From Oscheius sp. JU75 (taxonomy: Eukaryota; Nematoda; Chromadorea; Rhabditida; Rhabditidae), in assembly GCA_037178855.1 (NCBI GenBank), contig JASJZC010000001.1:4588001-4652000 (forward strand): DNA of 64,000 bases. Direction: 5' to 3'. Positions within the stretch are counted from its first letter, which is position 1; every line of letters begins with the position of its first letter. A model generated the notes under the pieces. It was not told the origin of the DNA and ran no database searches. It saw nothing but the letters and a program-made list of their open reading frames with translations. Of the stretch, positions 14,352 through 25,624 are shown in pieces. A program made the position numbers and the translations under genes.

Positions 14352-17239
14352 ACTTCTTTTCGGTACTGGTCTTCACACTGTATGTACTTGTGTTTCTTTC
14401 CCCTCTATAAAATCCGGTTTATCGTTAGCTGTCTTCCGGAAAGCATTGCATTGTGTGTGCATATACCCAAGTAAATTATTCATATTTTTAGAAGTGAAAA
14501 CACGCGTTCCCCCTCTCTCTTCCCAACTTTAGAGAGTGTCTGCCCTTGGCTAATCTGCCATGTGTGGCCACAATGAGCTTGAACATGAAAGATTCATCAG
14601 ATATTAGCGCATCGGGAGGACATCAGACCAGAAAAGAGGTGTGGGAGCCCGGAAGGTCAGTGCCTTTAATCAGAAGGGCGGGCGCCCTAATTGACTTGCT
14701 GTTGCCAATCACTGCACATGTCAATCTCTAGCCTATAAGTAGCGGCCATCTTCCGTCCAGCTGACGCATCGAAAGGAGAACAGTATGCTGCTGCTCCCAG
14801 CCTCGAACAAGTATCCAGTTGCCTCTCGCGTGATTCCCCTCGAAATTCTATCCGTCTAGAGGCGGTTGCCAAACACGGAGAGCATGCTCTCTCAGGATTC
14901 CCAGCACATCCGAGCTTAGTCCATGTCAGCTGGCACCTTCCCATAACTATCTCTCGGGTCGCGTGCCAAGGTTACGGTATACACGGCTGTCAATGTGTGG
15001 TCAGATTGTCCGCAGGGTCGCGATTCTTCTGCTTGGTCGCCTGGCTGGGAAAAGCAATTTGGATGCGCAGGTGGCGGTAGTCTTCCACCTGTGGAGGAGA
15101 TCTCTCAACGGCGGAAACCAGGGAGAAAGCTCACAGCTAATTTCATTACGCCTTGCGTGACGGATTGGATTGTGCGCGAAACGTGCAGCCAAAACAAGAT
15201 GACAGCTGCTGCTGCTCGAGAGAGACAGTACTTGAGAAAAGCTCGTGAGAGACTGGCAGCATATTGTCTTTCAGTAGTCAGATACTAAGGGACGGCCGTT
15301 TCACCTCTATGAATCGCAATAATAACATAATAAAGGCACAATTTGCCGAAGATAATGTTTCAGATTTTTTAACGTTCAGAAGTAAGCAGCTAATTATTTT
15401 TGTGTTAGAAAACCGATTAAAGACCTCGATGTGTTTTGGAGTTAGCAAACGATTTTCTGTCAAAAGGTGACAACTACAAACTTTTCCATGTTCTACAAAG
15501 TTGTAGCTAATGATCTGATACAGCTATAGGACATTAACAGTCTGTAATGCAGTTTAGGAGCCAGTAAATCTTGAGAATAACTACCCCGTAGCTCTCGAGC
15601 GAACCTTTTCTACAGGTGCGATGCTCTCAGAGTCTAATAAGCACGTCTCTAAATTATACAGAATATTTTTTCTGAGCTCTCCATCAACCGAGGTTACCTA
15701 ATCCTCTTCCTAAGGCTCTGGTCAAAGTGTAAAAGGAATGAGTCAGGCTGACTCTTTCTCGTAGTCAGAATATTTCATCATTTCTTCAGGAAAGTGCAAG
15801 TTGTTTACTTTTATTTAGACCACCTGAGGTACACAACAAGTGGGCGTTATTGAAAAACAAAGAGTCAAAAAGCAGAGTGAGGATTTGGACCGGACATGAC
15901 ACCCAAGCCAGTGTACAGTAATCATTGTGACGAGGGTGTGAATTCTGTTCCCAAAAGATTCCCTCGAGGATATGTAGCCGTGGGTGGCGGCTGGTCTGTT
16001 CTCCTACGGTACTCTCTCCCTCCTTCGACCACAAAGGGGCGTGGTCATCCCGTGCGTAGAGACACGCCTCTGTCGCTCTCACGGTCCTCCACGATCCTCC
16101 TCTGGTCCTCGACTCTTCCGCAACGCTGGCCGCTTCTTCCATTTTGATGCGTGGCGGTTTCGAGCGCTTTGACGTCGTGCCGCCAGGTCCTTCTGTCGAT
16201 GGCGTCTGGGAGGCCGAAGAGAAGCCCAGTCCACCTAGCAGTGAGTCCTTTACCTCTCTTTGTTGGCAAACACCCTCTCCAATTTCAATTCGTAGGATTT
16301 GGTTCCCAGACAAGGTGAGAGTTAGAGACATCCGCCTCCGGATACAACACCCTCATCACACCTAGGCAGCTTGGGAGCAGCAAATCGCACTCTATTAGGC
16401 GCTCAGCTGCTTTCTTCTAGTTCTTTTTTTCTTTTACAGGACATCTTGATTGAGTGGGTAAAGCTGACTTATCTTGCTCGGATACCTCCTTTTAGCCTTG
16501 CGGGTGTTACTCTTTTCTCCAGAGCTTTCTTTATGACCTATTTTGACTCAAAACTCTTGTATATGAAATTGTCTTTTTTGAGTTTTAATCTCATAAGAAC
16601 CGAACTTTTTACACCATCGTGGGGGTCCAGATTTTCGTAGGCAAAAAACACTATGTTGTGGAATCAAGACAACTCGGAATATTCTCACTCGCACTGCCAT
16701 TCAAATTACAATTCGACTCGGCAAGATTGTACGGTTGAAGAGGGACGACTTGAGTATTTATTTCTCTATAGACATTTGCCGGGTCCCAAAGGGCATTTTC
16801 AAGCTTAAGTATCTGCAGCAAAGCTGTGGAGTCCTGCTCAATGTTTCTGCAGATCATAATAAGCTTTAACATTCGGACCCGAAAAAATGTTCTGACCTAT
16901 TTCGACTTTATGAGATATGCATTCCACCTTGCGGATACATTCAATACATTGGGCGGGTGAAAGGAACAGTTCCCTCTTCTCAGTCTTGTGGGTGTCATAT
17001 AATGTCCCTCCGGCTCACAGTTCAATTAGGGCTACAAGCCCATTTTGTGTCCATTAGCGCCCTAAGGGTCCCTCCTAAAATGGGTGTGTGGCGGGTGTAA
17101 AAAGTCTCAGAAGGAGCTAATCAAGAGTCCTATTTGGCTTGATATACTCTCTTGGCCTCCCTGAATTACCTAGCCCCCAGCCTTACTATTCCTCCCCGGA
17201 GAAATCAGCGCCTTCATAAAACGGATTTCAGAGCCGCCG
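14352..17239. other. Intergenic region upstream of the Islet gene
   Basis: About 2.9 kb without an assignable gene. A minus-strand ATG-initiated ORF at 16331-15786 (181 codons, contains GGLGFSSASQTPSTEGPGG) has fairly coding-like codons, but no family resemblance and no clear neighbours, so I do not call it. Near 15489-15506 lies a TTCTACAAAGTTGTAG palindrome related to the intron repeats at 35.9 and 41.9 kb. Regulatory DNA of the Islet gene probably lies here. Confidence 0.35.
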
Positions 17240-20200
17240 ATGGCCGTCTGCAGCTACTGTCGATTGGGTGAGTAACTGGACTGGGCGGTTGTAAAGAACA
17301 AAAGTTCCAGAAATAGCCGATCGGTTCATCCTACGAGTTCATCCGAACATGGAATTTCACGCTTCATGTCTCAAGGTAAGCATCCGACCAGAACTGAAAT
17401 TCCCAACTGATCGCGTGAAGGGGGCCATTGAATATGCGGCACCACACACCTGCTACTGCTCCAAATTGTCTTCTCCTTAGGGGGTCAGTTTCGGGACACG
17501 GCAGGGCACGCGTTGTTTGGGCTTCTTTTGATGTCGTTCACACGGAAGCAAAGCGCGCGAAACTCGACACCTCACCAGGACTGACCGGAACTGTTCGGAG
17601 CGAGTTGTCGAGTTTTCGGTAACCATTGGGAGCCTCTACTGAACAAGAAACACACAGAAGACAATAAGTTTGACCTGTTCAACAACTGCTAGACATGGTT
17701 AGGCTAGAAAATGCTGTCTTCGCACCACAAAATGGCTTGAACAGGGGGAAAAATAATTTCATCTACTCATAACCTGTTTTCAGTGCTCCGAATGTGGAAG
17801 TACCCTGGATGAGACATGCACAACCTTCGTGAAAGACAGCCGAACTTTCTGCAAAGACGACTATCAGAGGTAAAGGGATCAATGTTTAGGTCTGTCCCTA
17901 AGAAGAGACCAATTCGGGCTGTTTGCCTTCAAACTCGCGGGTCTCCTTTGTGACTGCGCAAATCGCGCACAGTAGACCCCCTCCTGTTCATTGACTCTGA
18001 CACTAACGGAAGAGAGAGGGACCCACACCTCTCCGTCAGTTTTTGCGCCGCCACATAAAATAATAACAGAGGCGACCTTGCGCAACCGCTTCCGGTCAGG
18101 CGGTTGCGTCCTATCTCTGGTTGACCGACAAAATACCGTATCCTAGGTTATTTGGAACGAAATGTGCGCGATGTGGACAGTTATTTGGACGCTCAGAAAT
18201 GGTGATGAGGGCACGACATGCCGTCTTCCACGTCGGCTGCTTCAGTTGCGCCTCCTGTGATAAGCACCTGAATGTCGGAGACGAGTTCTTGGTAAGCTAT
18301 CTATTAGTGGGTCTTGAAAAGAAGTTTAAGTTAAAAAACGAGCAGTTGCTCTGCAAAGGCGACTGTGAGAACGGTCCCGTAGCTGAACCTTCCTCCCTCC
18401 AAACCCCGAGTTTCAATGAGGATGAAGTTTGGGAAACGGGCACTATGACTTCCCTCGATCCGGCCAACAGTCCCTCCATGAGGTAAACTTCCTTTTTCTT
18501 ATGGAATCCAATTCTTTAGATCCCCCAAATCGGACGACGTTCCAACCTCTGGATTCTCTTATGGCAGCAGCGGGCACTCTGGCTCAAAGAAAAAGAAGGA
18601 CAAGCAGACGACGAGAGTGAGGACGGTCCTCAATGAGGCGCAGCTCAATATACTAAAGAAGTGCTACAATATGAATCCGAGACCAGATGCAGTTCTGAAG
18701 GAGCAACTCGTGGAAATGACGGGTATGACTTTAATCGAACAAGTCTCGTAATCGATCATCTCCTCAAGCAATACCTCTGAACTGTTACAATGTCCTGCAA
18801 ACTTATAAATCCCCAGAACAATTCCAATTTTAGGCCTCAACGCTCGAGTGATCCGCGTCTGGTTCCAAAACAAACGCTGTAAGGACAAGAAACGCCAGAT
18901 CCAGTTGAAAGACTACCAGCACAGCTTGGAAAAGGTCAGAGTTTTCGGCTGTAAATCAACAGATACAACAGGTCCGACCCCTTGTCACAGCTGACAAGTC
19001 AGTGTGTGTGAGAAATGACTTGCTATTGGGGGCTCCCTCCTCCGGAAGTCTGGGCCTCTGTTTGTGTCCTCCATCCCGTAAATCCGGCCGGGGTTTCCCA
19101 AAACAAAACACTCGTTCGAGCGTGAGAAGCGTCTTATTACAGTAGTAGTAGCTATGAAAATACCGTAATCCAGAACAAACACCGTAACGGTTAATTAGTT
19201 TTGCTTGGGTCTCCGACTCGTTCGACTCTTAATTCGATCAGCGATTCGATTCGGCGGGCTGAGTGTGTGTCTCCCTTATGTTCTTTCTTCCGAAGGGATC
19301 TTACCGTAATCTCAGCTGATTTGAATTCTGCAAAATGTCACGAGAAGGAGGCTTTTTGTTGATTTTGTGACTAGCCTGAGCTGATCCGGCCAGTTGATCG
19401 CGGCTCATCTCCTCTTGACTACTGTATCTCGACAGAGCTGAAAGAGACGCCGGTGGCAATCACATAAAGCTTGATCTAAGAAAATTACTGCCAGCCGGAG
19501 GGGGATGCTCTCTAACCGCTTGAGGACAGATGGCAGCAATTATGTGTGTGTATGTGTCATCATGCGCCTGTTTCGGTCGAGAGGTCGGAGGTGAACTGGC
19601 AGCTGTGTGCTGGTTAGAGCAACACCGTTTTGAAGTGCATCTCCCGTGCCATATGGACAGTGTTTACTGGGACAGAGGGAGCATTCTAGAAGGGGAAAGA
19701 GACAGGGATATCCGACACTCCCCGGATGAGCCCCCACGGGACAGTCCTTATCCGCCGGGATCAGCCACAGATCAGTCGTGTCTCTCTCCCTTGATTTGGG
19801 TACCAAAAGACAGAGAGGGAGTCTCTTGACCCTTTGGTCCTTCAAAAACAAAAGGGATGCACATGTGGTCGGGTTGACTCATCCTCTCCGAAATGCGAAT
19901 GGTTCGGCTCTTGACTCTCATACCCAAACCTCACATCACTTCTGATTATTCACTTCGTACTTCGAAAACGTTCGAGTAAGAGGTTGACCCGATGCTCAAG
20001 CAAACTTTTCTCATTGACAACGGTACGAACAAAGGAAACAAGCGATTGACATGACATGTCTGATTGAAGCAGACCAACTTTTGAATATGTTGAGCAATTT
20101 ATACTTTGGATACTCATTATGTACCGGGTTTGAATTTCTCCTGACGACAAATGCTTCAATTCAACCTGGGATTTTGACACCGATAGTCCACTAGTACTCA

Positions 20201-21561
20201 TAAAGTAAGAAAATTCAGTTAAGTTCTCGCTTCATCCCGAAGACCTCAAATAGGTACACTCACCGGAAGTCCATCTTGTTCTCCGAGATAGCTTAGAGAA
20301 TAAATCCGATTCAGTTCTCGACTCATTCTCTAGCATCTGAATCCCAGTTCGCAACTCAGTTCCTACTAAGAAGGCGATTCGGTTTGACTCATCTCCTGAC
20401 ACCAAAACTGCAGAATACACCTGTGAGCCAAGGGTTAGTATAGAATCTATAATCTGTTCTGTCTCTCCGGTCATTCAAACAGCAAGCTCTGATGATACTC
20501 ATCTCCTGATACCCGATGCCCAGACTCCTTATGCTGCAATCGGTCGGGTAGTCTGCCTATTACGGGATTACCAAGTTCGCTCGCGGATTAGCCCTCCCCG
20601 AGACGTCCAGTATCAATTTCAAGCTCTCCAAACAGACGATACGGTAGTTTGGCGGGAGGAGAAGATCGGCTGGCTCGGACTAATTGGCTGTAATGGGAGA
20701 ATGCGGTAATTCGCACTGTGGGCGGCCGACCCCAAAGACCAAGACTGCTGACCGTAATGCTGTAATTTGGACCGCGATGATGGGCTCTGGTACAACAACA
20801 GACTGACTCTATTTTTTGCAGGAAAGGGCATTGTCTCATGTTCGAGCGACGGGAGTCGGACCACTGGTGGCACAAGCACCCACGACACATGTGGACAGTC
20901 TCGGTCCGCCTCTCGACATTCAGCAACACTATCAACAATGGCCTCCCATGGAACCGTATGTTCCCACGATGGTGAGTTTATTTGGGGGGCCAAGAACATC
21001 TGGAGGTGTGGGGGTTGTGTTAGTCAGAACATAAACAGCTTCCCTTATACAAACAGAAAGAAGTAGGTTACTAACTGTCTCAATTCCAAAAAAAGTGGGT
21101 CGTTTTCGTGACACGGGATCATAGATGATTACAGTTGAAGAAATTGGCAGTGCGGATCTGAGATCTTTTTGTTCCCTATGGAACTCATCGAAACATTGAA
21201 TACTCACGAAGAAGCAGTAATAGTGCATCTGGGTTACAGTATGAATTCGGATCATAACACTCTGTTTCAATTTTGCTGTCTGCAGAGAAAAGTGTCTAGG
21301 GGACAGCTGCGCGGCTGTCCGCAGGTGGATGGCCAGCTGGCCACACACCTTGACCGGGACCACAAGAGCCGCAGAACAAACAGTTGCGCCACAGCACTTG
21401 ACTTATGACACAAAACACACCTGTGCTACTGTAAGACTCGGTTTTAGGGTTACGGCAGTGAGATGGAGCTCGGCTTCGGGATGCCCCCGTTCAGTGGACA
21501 TGACAGCTACTCGCCACGATTACATGCTTCCGATCTGTCGTCGCCGAGCTGCAGCGAATGA
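17240..21561 (+). CDS. ISL1: Islet-type LIM-homeodomain transcription factor
   Basis: Exons: 17240-17267, 17311-17375, 17784-17869, 18147-18291, 18331-18482, 18520-18722, 18834-18934, 20822-20971 and 21448-21561. LIM1 starts CSYC and runs through [16 protein letters not shown] and CKDDYQRLFG. LIM2 reads [24 protein letters not shown] and LCKGDC. The homeodomain begins [20 protein letters not shown] and has recognition helix [18 protein letters not shown], which is the Islet signature. A Gln/Pro-rich C-terminus ends [10 protein letters not shown]. Islet proteins specify motor and other neurons by pairing with LIM-domain-binding cofactors (family knowledge; the nematode orthologue is LIM-7). 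The roughly 1.9-kb intron 18935-20821 is long for this genome and holds TAATTA at 19192, so it may contain enhancers or an autoregulatory site. Confidence 0.95.
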
Positions 21562-21577
21562 GAAAGAGGGAGAGACA

Positions 21578-21742
21578 ACGAATCTTCAAGCATCGTCAAT
21601 AATATTGTACAGCAGAGAAATGCCAGAATAAAGCATTGCCTTTACGTCCTTTTCTTGTCTTCCGCCTCTTGAGTACACTGTCTGAAGTATTTTCGTTCTA
21701 GTTGTTAGTCAGAACGAATCTTCAAACATCGCCAATGATATT
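21578..21742 (+). repeat. Duplicated motif in the Islet 3' region
   Basis: ACGAATCTTCAAgCATCGtC at 21578 recurs as ACGAATCTTCAAaCATCGcC at 21714. The second copy lies 136 nt after the first, both on the plus strand just after the stop codon. The segment could be a local tandem duplication in the 3' UTR. Confidence 0.5.
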
Positions 21743-23135
21743 TTTTCTTTTTTTCCATTTGGCGCGTGTGGACGTTTTATATATTTCTTTATTGAACTTG
21801 TAAAAACGGCTTTTACTTGCAATTTCCTCCAGACTCTCCACGTCCGTAGAAGAATACTGTCTAAAAGCATTGTCCTAACTGTCTACTGACACGCTATGCA
21901 GATTCTGACTCAAAGCAACATTGTCTTTCTACTGGCTCTCAATTTGTTCATAGAGTGTATCGTTTTCCTGTGCTTTTCAGAGAAATGTTCAGATATACGG
22001 CTTGAAGTTGTATGCTCTCAATAGGCTGCGTAACTTTTTAAAAACTTGCAAATTGTGTCATGAAGTTAATCCAGTAAACTCATCTATTGCAAAATAAGGT
22101 ACGTTCATGAGGCATCCTCAATATAAGGAAGAGACGTTATTATTCAAATCCTCTTCACACCCGTCTTGACATGATTATCTTTACGTCCTCAAATCCGTCA
22201 AAGCTGTTCTGATTAGGGGTCGTTTGAGACAAAGAGAGACCGACTCTGCTGTAAGACAGCCGACTGTCAGTCGTGCGGGGCACCTGGTCTCTCTGGACTT
22301 GACGAAGGGGTCATTAGGCTCCGGACAAATGGCTTTTCATAAATCTGCGTTACGAAAACCCGCAGTTAGTGCAGCTATTGTTTAGCCAATAAATCGCCCA
22401 AGTTACTCTTTTTTCACAAAGGAGGTCGTCAACCGAGAAAAGAGCCTGGTGGCAGCTGACCATCTCTGCCGCTATTACTTTTCGAAGCGAATAACAGGAG
22501 GGATTGCTAAAAGCGAGCAGTCTTTTGGGAACAGAGAAAGATACGTCAAAGGATATGCCGAACTTGAGATTTGCTTGACCTTTCTTTTCCTTAACTAAGC
22601 TGCACGGTCAACGTTCCTCGATTAAGTGTCAAACTATTTCAGAGACCAAATCACCTCGCTGTCAGGAAAAATAGTGGAATATCACTAGAACCGGGGTTCA
22701 ATGTGATTTTTCCAGACCTAAAGATTACAATGCCCTGATTAGCTCCTGTTGAACCGAGAAAGTACACAACAGTTTTGTTTTTCAATGACGGAAACGTGGC
22801 CTTCTGAGTGCATTCACAAACAGATCTCACAACCGAAAAACGATTTGAAAACAGGAGTACACAAAAAATATGAGACAGATCTTTGGCTGTCAAGAGAGTA
22901 CTGCCTAGAAGCATTGTCCCAACAGTCTTATGTGCCCGGTGAACTGTAACTATTGGCTCCACAGAAACCAAAGATGGACTCTCCTTTCAAACTTTTTCCT
23001 TGTCTCATTTCGACAGTTTCTCGGCCTTGAACTGTTTTGTTTCTAGTCATCCTCTGCGTCACAGCGGGTCAGCCGAAGTTCGTCGACTCGAACTCGCCCA
23101 ATGCTACGTCACACGCAAAACACTGGGCAGATGGG

Positions 23136-23141
23136 TATAAA
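23136..23141 (+). promoter_or_regulatory. TATA box of the Gly-rich peptide gene
   Basis: TATAAA lies 40 nt upstream of the start codon in the context GGGTATAAAGAC. This spacing leaves only a very short 5' UTR, typical of strongly expressed small secreted-protein genes in nematodes. Confidence 0.55.
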
Positions 23142-23175
23142 GACAGACTCCCGAACTTTGTGAAAACAGATCACA

Positions 23176-23429
23176 ATGCTTCGATTTGTCTGCTTGCTTC
23201 TCCTTATCGCTGTCTCCATCTCCCAGTCACAAATTTGTAAGTTACTCTCGAAGATTCTCTGAAATTTCTCATTTTAGTGGGGATGCTCGCATCGAGTCTT
23301 TTGGGAGGAGGAATGATGGGAGGAATGTATCCAGGAATGTACGGCGGCTATGGAATGGGAATGGGAGGCTATCCAGGAATGGGATATGGTGGCTATGGAG
23401 GTTATGGTAGCTATTACGGGAAGAAATAA
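23176..23429 (+). CDS. Small secreted Gly/Met/Tyr-rich peptide
   Basis: Two exons (23176-23236 and 23278-23429) encode about 70 residues. The first exon is a clear signal peptide (MLRFVCLLLLIAVSISQS). The mature part is a low-complexity G/M/Y repeat with units such as GGMYPGMYGGYGMGMGG and GGYGGYGSYYGKK. Gly/Tyr-rich secreted peptides of this size in nematodes include cuticle-associated and antimicrobial-like peptides (caenacin/nlp type), but this has no processing sites I can recognise, so a function is not assigned. A TATA box lies 40 nt upstream, and the poly(A) signal AATAAA overlaps the stop codon (AAATAAAG). The stop codon of the convergent neighbour lies only 27 bp away. Confidence 0.8.
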
Positions 23430-23456
23430 AGATTTCGCTGACAATATTTATTGAGT

Positions 23457-24202
23457 CTAGTTACCTGTACTCCCTCTCCTCAAGGCCGTGAGACGGTAGG
23501 TCAGTAGAACCATCCAGAAGACGGTCAAGACGGCCCAGTACTTAACTTCTAAGAGGATGTGCTCGATCCATTGATGATCTTCGGTTGGCGGATGGAGATT
23601 GACTAGCGGCGGCTCGACCAGCACCTCTCCTGCGGTGATCTTGGCCACTTTGGACTTGATCTTCTGAGCCTCGGCAGAATTTTGAGGCTGAGCAAGAGTC
23701 TTTTGCTCCTTCGGGACCTCGACAGTCTTCGTCTCCTTCGGACTCGATTTCTTCTTTCTCTTCCGAAATTTGCAGCCAGTGCAGCCGCTCGAATTGACAG
23801 TCGTCTTCTTCTTGATCTCCGTCATCGGTTCTCTCGAGAAGACATTCCTCCAGTCCTTTTTGGTTTCCTGTCCCAACATCGGCTCCCATCGGTCCTTGTT
23901 TTTCGGCGGCAGTGGAGTTGACGGTTTCGGAGGAGTAGCAGGTCCCGAGGAGACCGAATCCGACTTCCAGACACACTTCAGATCCATCTTGTCGTCCTTC
24001 TTATAGGCGACATTCTGACCTGAGACGAGTGAGACCCCACTAATAGTTTCTTTAGTTGGTCTGGAAACTTCTTTGGATAAAAATGGGGGAAGACTCACTT
24101 TTTCTCGTTAATCGAGCTCGTCTCCACCTTCGGCAGCCAGTAGCCCGTCAAAGGACGAATCTTGACCTCGACTCGGGTCTTGTCACTGCAACCGTCCGCC
24201 AT
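23457..24202 (-). CDS. Probable tail-anchored basic protein, unknown family
   Basis: The first exon (24202-about 24101) starts MADGCSDKTRVEVKIRPLTG. It joins across a roughly 59-nt intron to one long exon ending in TAG at 23457. The protein is about 220 residues. The middle is hydrophilic with proline-rich (PPKPSTPLPPKNKD) and very basic segments (CKFRKRKKKSS). Near the C-terminus is one hydrophobic helix, VKYWAVLTVFWMVLLTYRL, followed by a short basic tail (RRGSTGN). This is the layout of a tail-anchored membrane protein with its bulk in the cytosol. I do not recognise the family. An AATAAA just past the stop (about 23446-23451) lies between the two convergent genes. Confidence 0.7.
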
Positions 24203-25624
24203 GGATTGAAGTGGAGTCAACTGACTAATTACTTTGCATTGTAATTTGTTGTTTTTGTTTCTGTGAATTTGTTTGCAAATAAGAGTGTAGTTCCAGCAAA
24301 CAGATTACAAAGAAAGTCTTCTAACTTGGCAAAAGGATTCCGTGTTCTTACAACTAGGTTCCGGAATTGTTTAGAGAAGGTACCCCGATGTCTTTTTGCA
24401 TGGAAAGAGTCTTAAGACTCGCAGGCCTAACTGAAATCTCGAGCTCAGAGAGGGAGGTCAAAAGACTTTGGCTAGAAAACGAACGATCCGAATTTTCTAA
24501 TTTTCAAGCATTCAAAATCCCGCGTAGTTTGTGGCGCTACCCATATTGCGATTCTAAGCTAATTTTCAGCCGACTTTTTCCTTATTGTTAGAAGCTCCAC
24601 TGCAATAGAGAAATCCTAAAAGCATCTTATTATGCTCTTCAAATGTTCACGGTCGTTTTCTAGGTATAATGGTAGTATATATCATGTTTGTTGTTACGTT
24701 ATATTTTCTTTCCGAATAAAACGTTATAAGTTGCTATTATTGATCGTTCTACCTGGTTTCACCAGTTCCTCTCTTGTGATTGTTGCAAAGATTCGAATAT
24801 GAAGAAAGATCTATCTACTCTTATAAAAGTGCTAAGGTAGCTCGAAGTTCTTTTCCCCTGTTTGACCTCGAAAACAATAAAAACGCGAATCTGAGGGGAA
24901 TGGCTTTAACATAATGTTGCGAGAAATTCGACTATTACTTCTGCTTTCCAAAAAAAGTGGTCGTTTTCGCGGTTTAAACTCTGTCTGTCGTTTTAGACTC
25001 GAGAGAAGAGTTGACAGGAAGTGTCCTGGAAAATGGAAAAATGTATAAGAAGCGGTAAGTTTTATTGCCAACCGGTCGCTTACGTTGTCAGTGCGAATTT
25101 TGTAACTAGAACTGTCTTGACTTGTCGTGTCAACTCTGATCTGGGATAACACTTGACAGAAAGGCCACAAACATTGTCAAGTATTATTCCAGGTTAGAGT
25201 TGACATGTGTCGCAGACGGACACCTTCTGCCAATTGTAAAGGTGGGATAGTAGATGGCAAGTCATCTTTGGACTCGCTCTGGGACTTTGATTTAGTCACA
25301 GTGAAGACATCCGGCACTCTGGTTATTGGGAAGCGGCGCAGCTGCCAAGGTCAACGAACGGCGAAGATCGTCAGAGACGGCTGGTCCATCATGAACCCTT
25401 CAAATTTCCAGCCAGTTTGCTTACCGTTTGTAATGCCATCAACTTCGCCTCATTGCGCTCATTCCAAAACGTGGGAATACAAACTTGTACGCAATGAGAT
25501 AGCCCTATCTTTGCGTATTCTCTTTTTGCGCTCGTCGATCCATATGATCCTGTTTTGTCTCTAATTCCCCCTCCCACCCCTTTTTTTGTGATTCATTTAA
25601 AGTTCTTTTTCCAGATTTTTAGTC
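24203..25624. other. Intergenic, with foldback repeat
   Basis: AT-rich interval upstream of ABCB7, containing the foldback element at 25112-25218 and a CCAAAAAAAGTGGTCGTTTT motif (24951) also found near 21085. A weak plus ORF at 25205-25564 overlaps the repeat and is not convincing as a gene. Confidence 0.4.
25112..25218. repeat. MITE-like foldback element
   Basis: The left arm (25112-25157) and right arm (25175-25218) are imperfect reverse complements over about 45 nt, sharing for example AGAGTTGACA and GTCAAGT. They surround a loop of about 17 nt (CAGAAAGGCCACAAACATT region). A related copy of the loop and right arm occurs at 39775-39840, ending in the same GTGTCGCAGACG. That points to a dispersed non-autonomous repeat family. 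Confidence 0.65.

Larger units (their letters stand above)
21562..23175. other. Intergenic, with short duplicated segments
   Basis: Downstream of the Islet gene. It contains two copies of an approximately 29-nt motif (21578-21606 and 21714-21742) and two copies of a roughly 33-nt motif (21854-21886 and 22898-22930). No gene was found. The last 200 bp should hold the promoter of the Gly-rich peptide gene. Confidence 0.4.

Noticed and set aside
14500-16331. Several ORFs including the 181-codon minus ORF at 15786-16331
   Set aside because: No family likeness and no exon structure; counted as background, although the longest ORF has coding-like wobble bases.
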